This document shows, piece by piece, positions 15,803 to 29,572 of a stretch of DNA of 64,000 nt. Location: contig JACZZP010000001.1 of assembly GCA_015183035.1 (NCBI GenBank), forward strand, positions 1,116,001 through 1,180,000, in the 5' to 3' direction. The translations under genes were made by a program, and so were the position numbers. The notes under the pieces are model-generated. The model was not told the origin of the DNA and made no database searches. It saw only the letters and a list, made by a program, of their open reading frames with translations. Position 1 is the stretch's first letter; every line of letters begins with the position of its first letter. This DNA is from Meloidogyne chitwoodi. Its lineage: Eukaryota; Nematoda; Chromadorea; Rhabditida; Meloidogynidae.

Positions 15803-15903
15803 AGATTATATTATTTTTAACATTTTTTTCGTAAAAAATTAGTAATAAACTTTGTAATTTATTTTTAAATATTTTAACAAACTAAATAGATTTTTTTATA
15901 AAT

Positions 15904-17476
15904 ATGTCATTTTCTCCAAAATTGTATTTGGTAGTGAACAATACTTTAACTGCTTTGACTACTTTCAATAATTTAACATCAGGTGAGTAAAAATGTTATG
16001 ATTATAAAAATTTTTTTAGTTCGATTTTTGCATATGCACAAAAGATGGATGCGACCATTCTTAAAGGATTTATACAACAGACGCATCATGGCTGGTCCTG
16101 AGCCCCTTGTGAGTCGTTCAGCAATGGACAATTGGTATTTGTCTCTTTTTCGTCATTTTGGGTTTTAATTAAAATTTTTATTGATTTAGGAACTATACTT
16201 CAGAAATATTTGCATTTTCTCGTCGTTTTGGAATTCCTGAACTTGATCATGAAGCAATTGTAAAAGCACTTACAAACATAAGTTTTTTTGAGCGAAAGGA
16301 TGTTAAGGAAGGTGCCTTATTTGCTCAACCATCAATGGAAGGGGAATCTAAACAAATTATGAAAAATGAAAGCAATGAAGAGCTTCGTGAAAAAGGTTTT
16401 AATTTTTAGAAGAATGCTTAATTTTACTTTTTTAGGAGAAGCACTGTTTAGACATATTTTGCTTTCATATTTGCGAGCTCATTGGCCAGTTGCACCTGAA
16501 GTATTATTTATTGTTTATGTTTTGATTTTCTTCAAATTTCTAGGAATTCATAATTGCTGTTGCAATGCATTTAGCTTCGAATGATGTTCTTTCTCAAATA
16601 ATAAATCATCTTGGTATTCAGCATCTTGTTCGTACAAGTGAATTTCCTCCATCCGAAGAAACATTGCAAACAGCTTTATTGGCTCTAATCGCTTCTATTG
16701 ATGTGACAAAGGCTCGAAATTTTGTTCGCAATTTTTTACTTCCACGTCTATCTGAAGCCCCGCTTGAAGATGTTCTTCCATTTCGGCAACCCTTTTACAT
16801 TCTTAAAGATTATATGGACAAATGGGAGAATGTGAGTTATAAATGATAGAAAGATTTTCGACTAAAATTCTTTTATTCTAGATTGTTGATATTGAACCAC
16901 GTTTGATCAATTCTGGTGGTATATCTACTGCTATGCCTTATTATGAAATAGCAATTTTTGCAAACAAGGAACGGATTCTTGGACAATGTATGCAACTATT
17001 ATACAAAAATGTTTCTTTTGCTTTCAGCCGTTGGTGAACAGCCATGGGTAGCGCTTGATATGGCTGCACAAAATGCGCTTTTAAGGTTGTGGAGGGTTCT
17101 CGATGAACCACGCGTTTTTCCTTTCAAATTTGAACAAATATATGAGTCACGATTTGAGAAGGCGCAAAAGGCAAATCACAGTTTGAGGGATATCTGTGCA
17201 GAGAGGTGGGTTTATAATCGAATATTGAGTATTATAATTTATTTTTATATTTTTCTGTTTTCTTTCCTTTTTAGTACAGATATTGGACTATATTCTTTCG
17301 AGGAACTTGCTCAGGATCCATTGGATCCAGTAGATATGGCCTATTTTTATCAACACAAAATAAAACCTACGCTTGGTTTTCCCCATAGAAAAAGACAGCG
17401 CCATTTGTTCTCTTATGGAACTATAAGACGTTTTCCAAGACGTTCCATGGTTAAGCCTCAGCCGCACAACATTTGA
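15904..17476 (+). CDS. MRPL44: Mitochondrial ribosomal protein L44 (RNase III-like fold)
   Basis: At least six exons; exon 1 is 15904-15982, and the last ends at the stop 17474-17476. The mature N-terminus has KRWMRPFLKDLYNRR and AGPEPLVSRS, matching the MRPL44 family (AGPEP..RSE). The RNase III-like domain follows (IFAFSRRFGIPE, then SFFERKD, and a helix with EALFRHILLSYLRA). A dsRNA-binding-like C-terminal domain reads AMPYYEIAIFANKERILGQ and AVGEQPWVALDMAAQNALL. The acidic RNase III catalytic residues are not evident, as expected for this structural subunit of the mitoribosome large subunit near the exit tunnel. A basic tail ends at PQPHNI. The first 26 residues are hydrophobic with few acidic residues and could be the presequence. 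It follows NSUN5 by about 100 bp. Confidence 0.85.
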
Positions 17477-17981
17477 TGGATATTATTTGATAAATAATGT
17501 TCAATTGAAAATCTAATTAATTTTTAATGAGTAAGGTTGCAAATTTTAGTTTTTTAATTATGCTGATTGTAACTCGAGATTACACAAAAAATATAATGAG
17601 CAAGAATTTATTGATTTGAAGGCAACTATTAAAAATTAATTAGGCCATTTTTTGGTAACAACTTTTGTTTGTTTACTTCGGTGTTAGTTCAGGCAACCCA
17701 TCGGAATTGTTGTCCCACCAAAAAGTCAATAATTCTGATTAGCCGAGTTACAGTCAATTCAAAATCATAAAACAATGGAAGAGGTTCGAAATTACCCCTG
17801 GAAACGTTTTCAGAATTATTTATTTTTTGGCGAGGCTACAATTCCAAAGGATTGCCTTAATTCTTTTTATTCAATGCTCCTATTAAAATTTTTATGTATT
17901 TTATGTGCTGTTATTAAGTTATCATACTATTTATCTTAGATATTCTAATAATCAAATATTCAATTCACTAAAACAAAGCAA
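17477..17981. other. Intergenic region with one possible short ORF
   Basis: Between MRPL44 and Ku80. A 54-codon open frame at 17775-17939 starts MEEVRNYPWKRF and ends in a hydrophobic stretch (LLLKFLCILCAVIKL), so it could encode a tiny membrane protein. I know no family for it. Otherwise nothing is recognised. Confidence 0.4.
17775..17939 (+). CDS. Possible 54-residue small membrane protein
   Basis: A single open frame from ATG 17775 to TAG 17937-17939. The first half is polar with aromatic residues. The second half has one likely membrane helix followed by SYYLS. No conserved motif is recognised and no splice sites are needed. It may instead be 5' leader sequence of Ku80. The sole support is its composition, which is less A+T-driven than the flanks. 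Confidence 0.25.
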   Translation: MEEVRNYPWKRFQNYLFFGEATIPKDCLNSFYSMLLLKFLCILCAVIKLSYYLS

Positions 17982-20473
17982 ATGCCGCCAAAAAAGGTAC
18001 GAAATACGACGGAAAACACCAGTTTAGATTTTAATGTGTTAGATGCTTCAGAAGGGGCTCCATTTATTGAATCGTCAAAACAAAAGGCATCTCGTAAACG
18101 AGCTCCCACTAGAAAAAGTTATGCGGCAGTTGTGTTGGCCATTGATGTTGGTTCAACTTCGTCTCTGCAGTCTGTCCCTGGCGAAACAGAAACTGATTTA
18201 CAAAGATCTTTACAAATTGCTGATTGGGTTATTTCTCGTAAGGCAAGTTACTATGCCATTTGTTTTTGTACGCTTTCAATGTACTTATTTTGTTTTATCA
18301 ATTTTTTATGTTCTTTATCATTCGATTTTAATCAAAAATTTAGCTTTTCAACAATGCAAATGATCAATTCTCTTTGTTATTTTTTGGACATGAATGCACA
18401 ACAAATGATAATCACCCTAATGTATACGTACATAATACTGAATTTGGATGTGCTCGTGTCGAATGGTTACATGTTTTGAAGAACGAGATCCAACCAAATC
18501 CAAAGTGTCCAGGCGATTGTTTGTTTTGATATCTAAAATTATTTTCTTAAAATTTTTAAAGATGTGGCAGCGCTTTTTGACTCTCTGAAACAGTTAAAAA
18601 TTCAGATGAGTAGAGATGAAATTACAGAGGCATCTGTAACGCTAATCAGTAATTTTTGTGGATTAACTTCTGACGATCAGGTTCTTTATAAATTCAGTTT
18701 TAGGAACAGTAATTTTCAAATACAAATTTATCTTCTCTTTTTATTTTAAGGTATCTGAAGTCTTAGATTCAGTCGAAGATGCAATCAATATAACTGGTGC
18801 TAAATTGTTTATCATGTATAAATTAAAAATATAATAACACTGTATTATGTAATTATTTAGAGGTCCTGATTTGGAGAAACCGCCAATATCTAAATCTCAA
18901 GAACTTGGCATTAAATTCATTCGTGCTTTAAATTCTAGGGTTAATCTTGTTTCCTACAACTTTCAGTGAGTATATATGAAGGAAATATTTTAATTTAGAA
19001 ATCTATTTTCTTTCATTATTTTTTTTTCAGAGAGAGTCTATCCAAACTGGCATTTTTTATTCCTAATGCAACCTCTATAGGTCATCCTTTCAATTTTAAA
19101 TTGGGAAAAGACGACGACTTTACAATTCATGTGCAAATGTATGTTAAAAACCAAAAGGTTGTTTCAAAAGAACGTTTTGCTCCGGTTTCTTGTGCTTCTA
19201 CTACTGATAAAATGGAACAACCAAAATTATTAACGAAGGTTAGAAGTTATGAAACAATGGCCGACCTTAAACAAACCATTTCCAAAGAATCAATTGACTC
19301 AGCTCCTGATACTACTTTTACAAGCACTAGTACTTTAAATAAAGGTTTAAGTGATATTCCTACTGGAAAATCTGTACAAAAGGATGATCTTGTTCAAGGT
19401 ATATTTTTTAGAGAAAATTCATTTACCTTCCTTTTTAATAAAATATAATTTTAATATTTGGGCTATCGTTACGGCTCTACATTTGTAATGTTTAATGAGG
19501 AAATTCAAATGATGTCTGATGTTCCACACGAAGGAAGACAACTTCAGCTCATTCAATTTGCTAAAAAAGAAAAGGTTTTTGTTTATTTTGTTAAATGATT
19601 AAAATATCTTTTACATTAGATTCTTCCTCAAATTCTTGTCAGCAGTCCTAGATATATTCTTCCATATAGAAATCGTAAAGAAAGTTTGGCTAATCGGGAA
19701 TCTAATCAAGTTAATCATTTTTACCTTTTCTTGTTAAATTTGTTTCTTTCCTAGAAAGCATTTAACATGCTTTATGCACTTACTCATGCAATGATGAATA
19801 GAGGAGTTGTTGCCTTGTGCCGATACGCATATAATAAAAACTCTAATCCTCAACTAACCTGTCTTATTCCAAAAATTACAAAAAAAGAGGGATATCCAGT
19901 GAGAATTTTAAATTTTATATCAACTATAAAGACTAACGATTTAAAATTATATTAAATAATTTAAATATTATATAGATATTGTTAAACTCATCCATTCCTT
20001 TCAGATTCTTATCCATTATTTGATGCCATTTCGTGATGATTTCCGTTATTTTGATTTTCCTCCAATTTTTTCGGGAGAAATTACAGGTATCGCTTTATTA
20101 ATATTAAAATGGCTTATAAATTGAGACTATCAAAAGGAGTTAATAGACGAATATTTTAACAATTTGATGCTTTGCGACAAAGATGGGTGAGAAATTTATA
20201 AAATATTATTACAAAATTAAATGTCTTCTATTTTTAGCAATAATGAGTTATTAAAGAAACGTAGCATCCATGATCCACGCAATCAACATCGAGTAAATAT
20301 TTTTGATAAAATTTTTTTGATAAAATTTTTTTGATATATTAACTTTTTAGTGTATGATTTTACGTGAGAAGGCGTTAAACCCTGAACAGCCAGTAGAACT
20401 TTCTTTTGAGGATAAGAGAGAATTGCTTAAAATGTTAGAACCACCAAAATATTTGTTGGAGAATGCGAAGTAG
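17982..20473 (+). CDS. XRCC5: Ku80 (XRCC5), DNA end-binding subunit of non-homologous end joining
   Basis: Exon 1 starts at 17982 with a 45-residue basic leader, then the vWA domain (YAAVVLAIDVGSTSS, then VISRK joined to LFNNANDQFSLLFFGHE). Later exons give VEWLHVLKNEIQPNP, the beta-barrel region (SIGHPFNFKLG) and the Ku core YGSTFVMFNEEIQ. The most telling match is MMNRGVVALCRYAYNKNSNP with LIPKITKKEGYP and LMPFRDDFR, which follows Ku80 (VRYAYDKRANPQ, LPFMEDLR) rather than Ku70. The C-terminus is NPEQPVELSFEDKRELLKML, stop 20471-20473. There is no room for the long vertebrate DNA-PKcs-binding C-terminal domain. Intron 1 (18243-18343) has a GC donor. It acts with Ku70 in the nucleus. Confidence 0.85.
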
Positions 20474-21084
20474 GGTATATTTATAAATCCTATTATCTAA
20501 ATACATTAATTTTGATAAAAATTGATGAAAGTAAAATACACAGAAATAAAATCTGTTTGTTAATATGAAAGCTATTTACATATTTAGACATGTGATTTCA
20601 ACAATGAAAGATGAATTCTCTCTACAATTACAAAGCAAATCGAATCCCTTTCATAATAAAGAAGGAAACGATGAAACAACTGGTGATGTTGGGACAACAT
20701 TGACTCATTCTCGTCCAACCGGTGATGATTCTGACCATCTCCGACCAATTTTAGAAGCACTTGATGGAGGAAAGAATAAATTGCAAAAAGAAAATAGGAC
20801 AGAACGTGATTTTTAAGAATTTGACAATGATGATGTTTACATTTTAGATCTGGAGATCTATTTTCTTTAATTGCTCAATACTTTATTTTACTTTTATCTT
20901 ACAATTAAGCTTTATTTTAAATGAAGTCGCATATATATTTTTTGTTTTTAAATATCCTTGATTTTTGTTTAAATTATAAAATTAAATTTTGCTTTTTTTA
21001 TTTGATTCAACTAATAATTTATTGTTAGACATATTACTTTTTGATAAATTTTATTTATTTTAAATTATTAAAAACTTTATAAGA
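20474..21084. other. Intergenic region between Ku80 and Dicer
   Basis: Contains one unassigned short ORF (20565-20816, listed separately). The rest, about 20820-21084, is A+T-rich with no recognisable gene. It should hold the Dicer promoter or a trans-splice site, but none can be defined by eye. Confidence 0.5.
20565..20816 (+). CDS. Unassigned 83-residue ORF downstream of Ku80
   Basis: Begins MKAIYIFRHVIST and ends KENRTERDF. It is polar, with Gly/Asp/Thr-rich middle parts (DETTGDVGTT, RPTGDDSDHLRPILEALDGG) and a codon mix unlike the surrounding A+T desert, which suggests it is real. I do not recognise a family. It could be a small independent gene or an alternative 3' exon of Ku80. An in-frame TAA lies just upstream at 20547-20549. 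Confidence 0.35.
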   Translation: MKAIYIFRHVISTMKDEFSLQLQSKSNPFHNKEGNDETTGDVGTTLTHSRPTGDDSDHLRPILEALDGGKNKLQKENRTERDF

Positions 21085-24000
21085 ATGTCTCCGCCAAAAG
21101 ATTTTATTGGTAAGGGTATTCCTCCAAGAGATTATCAGGTTATTTTTAAATACTTTACGTTATAAATTAATTTAAAATAATTATTTAATTTTGAGGTTGA
21201 GTTGCTAGATCGTGCTAAAATCCGGAATACAATTATATCGCTTGGTACTGGCGCAGGAAAAACATTTGTGGCTGTTCTTTTGATAAAAGAATATTCTCAG
21301 CGGTTGCTTCATCGAAATGAAAAAGCTGTATTCTTGGTTAACACTGGTTTTTTTTGAGTTAATTACAGTTTATATTTTCTAATTGTAGCTCCACTCATTG
21401 ATCAACAAGCTGAACATATTGAGTTTCATTCAAGTTTGGCAGTTGCCCGAGTTTCCGGTTCTACAGTTAAAGGAAAATATGATAGTGAAAAAGTTAAAAA
21501 AATTACTCATGGGAACCAGGCATTTATAATAGGAATTAAATGACATATATATTTTCAGGTTATTGTGATTACAGCGCAAGTTTTTCTCGATTTTGTCAAT
21601 CACGGAGTATGTATTTTATAATTAATTTTAATAACTGATATGTGAAATTTTAAAATTTATAATTAATTTTTCAAATAGCTTTTCGATTTAAAATCCTTGG
21701 CTTTATTGGTTGTTGATGAATGCCATCATTGCTTAAGCGAGCTGCATCCATACAGGCTTATTATGAATCATTACAGAAAGCTAAAAGGTATTGAAAGCAT
21801 TTATTAAATTATAACAAAACATACAAAAAGATATCAATCTAAATCTTAGTTTGATAAAAATTTATATTGTAAAGTTAGGTGTGAGAATTTTTTAAAACAA
21901 CTTTAGTTTTATCTATGAAATACTTTTGATAAAGGTCAACGTCCACGCGTTTTGGGTTTAACTGCCTCTATACTCAACAAAAAAGTACCATTCTCTCGAA
22001 TTGAGTGTACCGCACAGAGATTGGAACAAATAATGGATGCACATTTGGAGACTGCCAGCAGTTATACCCAGGTGGACTTTCATACTTTATTTTAGAACTA
22101 TGAACGGGTTCTGGTCCCGGCCCCTGTTTCAAAGTCCTTTTCCCATTTTTTAAGCACCAGTTGAATCGGGACCGGAAATTTCCGGATTACCTGGGCCGGT
22201 TTCCCGGCCGGACATCTCAACTGCCGAATCCGGTTTTTTCTAAATTCCTAACTATACTTTAATTTATTTTTGTTTTTATTAAAGATCTGCAAATACGCTA
22301 CTAAGCCAAAACAATTAGTTGTTTGTACTAAGGATGATTGCACAAACGAGAAATTTGTTGTTGATTTATTGGTAAATTAATTTGATAATGGATGAATAAT
22401 TTTAAATCTAAAAATTTAGGAGCGTCTTCGTTCATTTATCGAAAAGAATGAAGATTTCCATTCGGAATTGGAAGTTGATCCGCGTCGCCCAATTTTTGAG
22501 GTTTATTATCATAAAATTAAATAACTTATATTTACAAATCATAGGCAATCTCTCGTTCTTTTTCTACACTTCAACAAGTCGGTGGTTGGGCAGCTTTAAA
22601 AGGTTTTGGTATTTGGCAGAAGAAATTGCTTAAACTTGTAAATGATTCTAACATTGGCACAAAACAAAAATGTATTTTGAGAACGGCAGAAACTGCATTT
22701 AAAACTTGTTCGAAAGTTTTAAGCCACAAAGTATTCAGTTTAAATATTCCAACTTTATTCATGTCCATAAATTGTACATATTTTTTTACAGATAAATGCA
22801 TTGGACAGTTATGATAAACTGGCAAATTCTGAAAAATCTTATTTAAGTGATAGAATACGTAAATTGGTCGAAATTTTGAAAATGTATGCACCATCAAAGC
22901 GTGAAAAGCACGGGATTAAAGATACACTTTCTGGACTAATATTTGTTAAAGAACGTTTCATTGCTTTTATGATTAACGTAAGTTTTTCTTTATAACTTAT
23001 AATTTTTTTACAGATTTTACTTCGATATCTTGCAAAACAGCATCCTGAAGATTTTGGCCATTTAAAAGTAGATTTTTTGGTTGGACACACTGGAAATTCG
23101 GAAACCGGGGATGAAGATCGTCGCTTAGCAAATCAAAAACAGTTAAAGATTTTTTATAATTAAAAGAAATTTTTAAACTATTTTTAGCTTGGAAATTTGA
23201 TTTTTGGGTCGACTAGTGGATTTAGGTGAAATCGATAAACATGACCAAATATTTTCATTTAAATTATCACCTTTTTCTTCTTTCGTTTAGTCATGCGTGT
23301 CCCATTATTATACTGGGCTAAAAATTTTACCATCCCCAGATGTTAACATCCAACTAACTCTGCCATTTTAGGGAGCAAACTCTTTGCCGTTTTAGGAATG
23401 GCCAATTGAATTTGTTGCTTGCAACAAGTGTTTTAGAAGAAGGTGTTGACTTGAGAAATTGCAATTTAGTCATTCGATTTGATCCTCCAATGGATTTTCG
23501 TTCTTTTGTTCAGGTTGATTTTGTTTAAATATTTCTGCTGAATCGACATTTATAAAATTAATTTCAGTCGAGTGGTCGTGCTAGAAAAGAGAATAGTGCT
23601 TTTTACATGCTCATTGAAGAGAAAAACTACTTGGATTTTATGATGGATTTGACTGGATATGTTCAGGCAGAAGAGGTTTTTGAATTTACACGTTTAACTT
23701 ACATTTTTGTATCGAATGTAAGCTAGTTTTGAGACGTTATCGTTCGGGCAATGATTTTACTTTCAACGATAAAGGGGAGACGAATGATGCAGTTATTTTA
23801 CAACCGCACCTCGACGATGAAGTTGCCCCTTATGTGGTTACAACTGCAAATGGGTCTGCTAAAGTTTCTTTGAGTGGTGCCATACAGTTGGTGAACAGGT
23901 TTGTAATAATTAATACTTATTATTGAATAGATTATTAAAATAAATTTTATTTAGATATTGTTTAAAATTGCCATCGGATATTTTTACTCGATTAGTGCCA

Positions 24001-27000
24001 CGTTATACTATTCAAACAATCTCAGAAAATGGACAAAAAATGTATATCGCTGAATTATATTTACCAATAAATTCGCCCATAAAAGAGCCAATAACATCTA
24101 AACCAATGACAACAAAAAAATTAGCTTTAATGGCAGCCGCATTGGAGGTTACAACAAGCTTTTTTTGTTATTTAAATAAATTTTGAAAGGCATGCAAGCG
24201 TTTGCATGAAAGAAAGGAATTGAATGATCAACTTTTGCCGACAGGAAAAGAAATTGTTTTGAATCTTTTCGGCGAAGTAGATGATGATGAATACTTACCT
24301 TATTTACCTAGTAAAATGGGATCATCAAAGAAAAAACGGCTCTACGATAGAAAAGTAAACTAGAAAATATTAATCAGAAAAATTTTGAATGAAAATATTT
24401 AATATCAAACTGTTTTTCTTTCATTTTTACATAATTTTAGATTAATTTTATAAAAAATCTTTTAGATGTCTAAAACACTTGCTTCTACTTTACCATCTCA
24501 GGAAAATGATTGTTTTCTTTATATTATGGAGATGAAGCTGATTAAGCCTGTTAGTGAAGATCGGAATCCGAAAAGACGAAAAATAATTGATCCCTTTGAG
24601 TCAGATTCTGCCTTTGGATTTTTATCTTCTAAAGAGCTTCCGAAGGTATTTATTAAAGCAGTAAAAATTAAAATCCTATAATTAAAAAATGAAATATTTT
24701 TTAAAAAGAGATGTCATAACTTTTTAGATTCCTGGATTCCCAGTTTTTCAACGTTATGGTGAAATGCTTGTACAATTTCGTAAAGCGAAACAACCTGTTC
24801 ACCTTACATTTGAACTTTTTCAGCTCATTTGTTTATTTCATCAACACATCTTTGAAGATGTTTTGCGCGTTGCTCGTGGAGGTGTTGTTTTTGCGCCTGG
24901 ACATTCTCCAATACCATTATTGATTGTACCGTTGAAAAAAGGTTTAAGTGGAACTCTTATTAAATAATTTTAGAAATAGTTGGCACTGTCGATCCGGATT
25001 ACGAGATTGACAGGGATTACCTCAATTGGGGTATTCGCGAACCGACAACTATTCCGTCTGATGAAATGAGAAAACAGTTTGTTTTTGACGAGTCGCGCTA
25101 CTTAAATTCAGTTGTTTCACCATGGTATCGTAAAAGAAATTTGCTTTAATTTTTATTTTTTTGATAGGTATCGATCTGAAGATCAGTCCGCATTTTATTA
25201 CGTAGCCGAGGTAAATTTATTTTTTATTGAAAAAAATCTTGAGGACGTTTAGATCATCTCAGAGCAATTTCCATCATCTTCATTTCCGGATGAAAAGTTC
25301 ACTTGTTTCAATCAATACTTTATGAGTAAATATCAATTGGAAATTTACGATCAAAAACAGAATTTACTTGACGTTGACCATACATCAGCTAGAATGAGTT
25401 GGAAAATTAAATTTTTTAATATATTATTTAATTGAATTTTTCAATTTTTAGATCTTTTATTACCAAGAGCATTAACTGGAAAGTCGACAGTTCGTTCATT
25501 AGATCCATCTCAACGTCAAATTCTTGTTCCTGAATTAGTACATATTCATCCTCTTTCGGCAACTCTTTGGTCATTTATTGTCACTCTTCCTACAATTCTT
25601 TATAGGTTGGTTTTGTTATACCAAAAAAAGTTTCTTGTCTAACAATAAACTTATTTTTTCTATAATTAAGGAATTTTTTACGATTGTATAAGTTTTAGGC
25701 TAAATTTTTTGTTGCTTGCTGATGAATTTCGCAGCAAAGTTCTCGAGGATGCGTTGAAACTAAGTTCTGAAACTCCCAATGATTTTGAATGGAAACCACT
25801 TCAATATGTCACTTCAAATGACGGCCAAGCTCAGAAAAGCATAAGAAATTTGGATCAACTTAGAAAACTGAATCAACAGGAGAAAGAAAATGAGTTGATG
25901 GAATGCGATAATGATGAAAGATATACTTCGGAAGAAATCGAAGATAGCAATGAGACGACAATTGATGGAAATGTTTGTGATTATGTTTTTCTCAAGCTTA
26001 TGCTTATCTAAAATTTTAATTTGGATTTTTTCCATTTCGCTTATTTAAAATTTATTCTATAATTAGAAAAAGTTCACTCTTAATTTCCTTGTATAACTAT
26101 TTTCAGAATGATTTTGAAATTGGCATTTGGGATCCATCAGAAGTCGCTCAATTTTCAAACAATAATAATATTCAAAATGAACCTACTCCAGTTATTCATA
26201 ATGCACCTATAAACGGTTTAATCAATGGACGAAGGAATGGACTCAGGGGAATAATAGCTGCTAGAGATGAGGAACTTTCTGAAATTATTGCTGTTGGTAA
26301 TGAAACTACAATTTACAATTATGCGGATATCTCTGATGATGACGATGTTGCGGCAGAATATGAAAAATTCAAGTTTTCTATGCACAACAAAATGACAAGT
26401 TTGTTTTCATTTTAAAAATTTTTATAAAAATATATTTTAAATCAAAATGAGGAATTAGTGAATTAAAAATAAATTTGAAAGTTATATTTTATTCTTAACA
26501 TTCTATTTAAGCCAGTGATATTGGAGACATTGTTGAAACGTGTGATGTTCGCCCTGCTGGATGGAACGACGACAACAATGCCAATATAATTCACATTGAA
26601 AACGAGAGTCTTCCATTGGTAATCAAAAATATAATCTTTGTAAAAATTAAAATACAAATTTCTTCTTAAGACTATCTCAACTAATAATCCTCATATTAAC
26701 ATTGCGAGTTTAATGAATGATTTGGAGAGAAATTATGCTGCTTTTGGCACGTCAACGACCAACATTTTGAGTAATAAGAAAATTGCTGCGCAAGGTACTT
26801 CGACTCTTCAGAGGAAAGAGGTTAGTTTGGAACTGTTTGAAATTAAATATTTTAGTACAATTTTGACTCATTGAATGTTATGGACAAAAACGACCCATCA
26901 ATGAAAAAACAAAATGAGGAAATTTTGCCAGAGGAAGTTTTCTGGGGGATAGATGAAACTGAAATTGAAGAGAATATTAATAATGAGGGTCTATCTTTAA

Positions 27001-29572
27001 TAATTTGAAAAAAAGTTTTTTTCTATTTAATTAGAGAATAAAACTACTCAAGAAAAGGGTGCCGATTCTATAAATCCTACACGTGATTTGGGAGATCTTG
27101 AAAAACATGTTTGTAACGCTGAATAATAAATATAATATTAAAATTTATAAAATAATAAAATTTATTAAAAATAATTTATATAATAAGCTTCTTTTATTAG
27201 AACTTTGAAATTATGGCACCAGAATTGAAATGGATGCCTTTTTCTTTTATGTGGAACTTACTTGATCAAAATCCTCATGGTGTTTCTCCAGCTATTCTTC
27301 TTCAAGGTTTCTTATCAGAATTATTATATGTTATTGAATTTATGTTTTTTATTTTATAAAAATTAATTTTAAGCATTGACAACCTCAAGTGCTGCCGACG
27401 GAATTAATTTAGAGAGGTTAGAGACTATTGGAGATTCATTTCTTAAGATGGCTGTAACTAACTATCTCTATCATAAGCATACTGAACAACACGAGGGAAA
27501 ATTAAGCTTTGCTCGTTCCAAAGAGGTATTTCTAATTACAAATAAGTCGAAGAATATTTGACTAATTTAAAACTTTAATATTTTGATAGCTTGAAAAATC
27601 AATCGACTAAAAAAATTTCATTATTAAAAATTTTAGGTTTCAAATTCTCATCTCTTCTATCTAGGAAGACAACGTGGTATTCCTCTTCTTATAGAAACGC
27701 TAAAATTTGATCCACATGTCAATTGGCTACCTCCTTGCTATGCTTCTACTTCGGAATTTCATGCTGTAAATCCATTCGATTACACTGATTTAGATGAAGA
27801 GAAAAATCGAGTAGTGCCAATCGAAGGAGTTGAAAATAATAAAAATGTGGATCAACAAAAAAAAATTAAAGAAACAGTTGCAACAGGTTGGGGCACTCTT
27901 GATGACGACAAACAGAATTATAAATGTGAAAATGGTGTTGAAACATTAACTTTTCCACAGGTTTTTTGTACTAAATATAGAAGAAATAGCAGTTTTTATT
28001 TAAAAATATTTTATTTTATTTCAGTCAACAAAATCTGAAATCCCTGATTTGCCTCCAATGCCCTACAATATGCTTACCCAGCAATGGATAAGTGATAAAT
28101 CAATTGCTGATGCAGTAGAAGCATTAATTGGAGCACATTTAATTCAACTTGGACAATCAGCTACTCTTAAATTTATGAATTGGTTAGGAATTAAGGTAAT
28201 TTTTAAATTTTCTAAAATTATTTTCACAAAATTTTATTTAAATGTTGTGACTTTTTAAGTTAAAATATTTAATATTAAAAAGGTTTTAACTGAGATGTCT
28301 TCATTACCTTCACCACTTCTCCGTTTTATTGATACTCCAGAGGATGTATATCATTTTTTTCTTATTTTAATAATTTAATTTTTTAGCCTAAGCGTTCACT
28401 CAAGCATCTAGCCCTACTTTACGAGAAATTTGATTTTTCCACTGTTGAGAACAATATTGGTTATAAATTTGCAAATAAGGTGGGAATTGTTAATTTTATC
28501 TTTTTTTAATTTAGATCTTTTAATTTTATAGGCATATTTAGTTCAAGCATTTACACACGCATCATATTATAATAACAGAGTGACTGGTTGTTACCAAGTT
28601 AGTTTTTAAAATTAAAATTATCAATTTCTTTAGCGTTTGGAATTTCTTGGTGATGCTGTTCTTGATTACATGATTACTCGATTTCTCTATGAACACAAAA
28701 AACAGTACAGTCCTGGTGTACTTACCGATCTTCGGTTAGAATTATTACTTTAATAATTAAATTTATTATTTTTAGTTCAGCTCTTGTAAACAATACAATT
28801 TTTGCTTCTTTAGCAGTCAAATATACTTTTCATAAGGTTTTATATTTTTTTAAATTTAATTTCTTAAGTATATATTTAGCATTTTGTTATGATTTGTCCT
28901 CCACTTTATCAAATGGTTGAAAAATTTGTTAATTTCTGCAAGAAAAAAGATTTTATGCATTGCGCAAATTTTGATGATGAAGTAATATTTTACAAAAAAA
29001 TTTTTTCTTTTTTAAGATAAAATTTAATTATTAATTGTTTAAATATTTGATTAAATTAATTTTAGATATTTATGTTAACTGAAGAAGAAATTGATGATGA
29101 AGACCTTCTATGTGAAGAAGATATAGAGGTTCCAAAAGCTATGGGTGATATTTTTGAATCAATGGCTGGAGCTGTTTATTTAGATTGTGGAATGGATTTA
29201 GATATTGTTTGGCGTGTATTCTATAATTTAATGAGAGATGTTATACAAAAATGTTGCGAAAATCCACCACAATCGCCAGTTAGAGAATTATTTGAAAGGA
29301 AGAATTGTCGAGCAAAATTCTCGTAAGATTATTTTTATGTAATAATTTTCCTCTTTTATTAAAAATAATATTTTTATTTAAAAATTATTTTTTTAAGTAA
29401 ATTAGAACGTAAGCTAGAAACTGGAAAAGTTCGGGTTACTGTAACAATTAATGACAATCTTCAATTCACTGGTATGGGACGTAGTTATCGTATTGCTAAA
29501 TGTACAGCTGCTAAACGGGCACTTCTACACTTAAGAAAATTAGATGCTGCAAAAATAAATAAAAAAAAATAA
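21085..29572 (+). CDS. dcr-1: Dicer endoribonuclease (DCR-1)
   Basis: Full-length multi-exon gene. The N-terminal helicase has Walker [14 protein letters not shown] (about 21240), [21 protein letters not shown], the DECH box [11 protein letters not shown] (about 21710) and LGLTASIL. The C-terminal helicase half has [20 protein letters not shown] and [11 protein letters not shown] (about 23430-23600). A Dicer dimerisation/dsRBD-like domain follows ([25 protein letters not shown], about 23870-24150). The platform/PAZ region includes [16 protein letters not shown] (about 25530). RNase IIIa has [15 protein letters not shown] and [14 protein letters not shown] (27410-28150). RNase IIIb has [14 protein letters not shown] and [17 protein letters not shown] (28640-29190). 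Acidic catalytic residues are present in both. A C-terminal dsRBD ends at the stop 29570-29572. It cuts dsRNA into siRNA and pre-miRNA into miRNA. All key motifs are intact. Confidence 0.95.
22102..22249. mobile_element. GC-rich insertion in a Dicer intron, possible miniature element
   Basis: Within the intron that follows the exon ending near 22071, a patch rich in CCGG/CCCGG stands out from the A+T-rich surroundings. It is flanked by AACTAT on both sides (22096-22101 and 22250-22255), a plausible target duplication. It carries several internal inverted motifs such as GGCCGG and CCGGCC. Confidence 0.4.

Noticed and set aside
17982..20473. Ku70 instead of Ku80
   Set aside because: The C-terminal core motifs (RYAYNKNSNP, LMPFRDDFR, NPEQPVELS..LLKML) follow the Ku80 pattern and no SAP domain is present.
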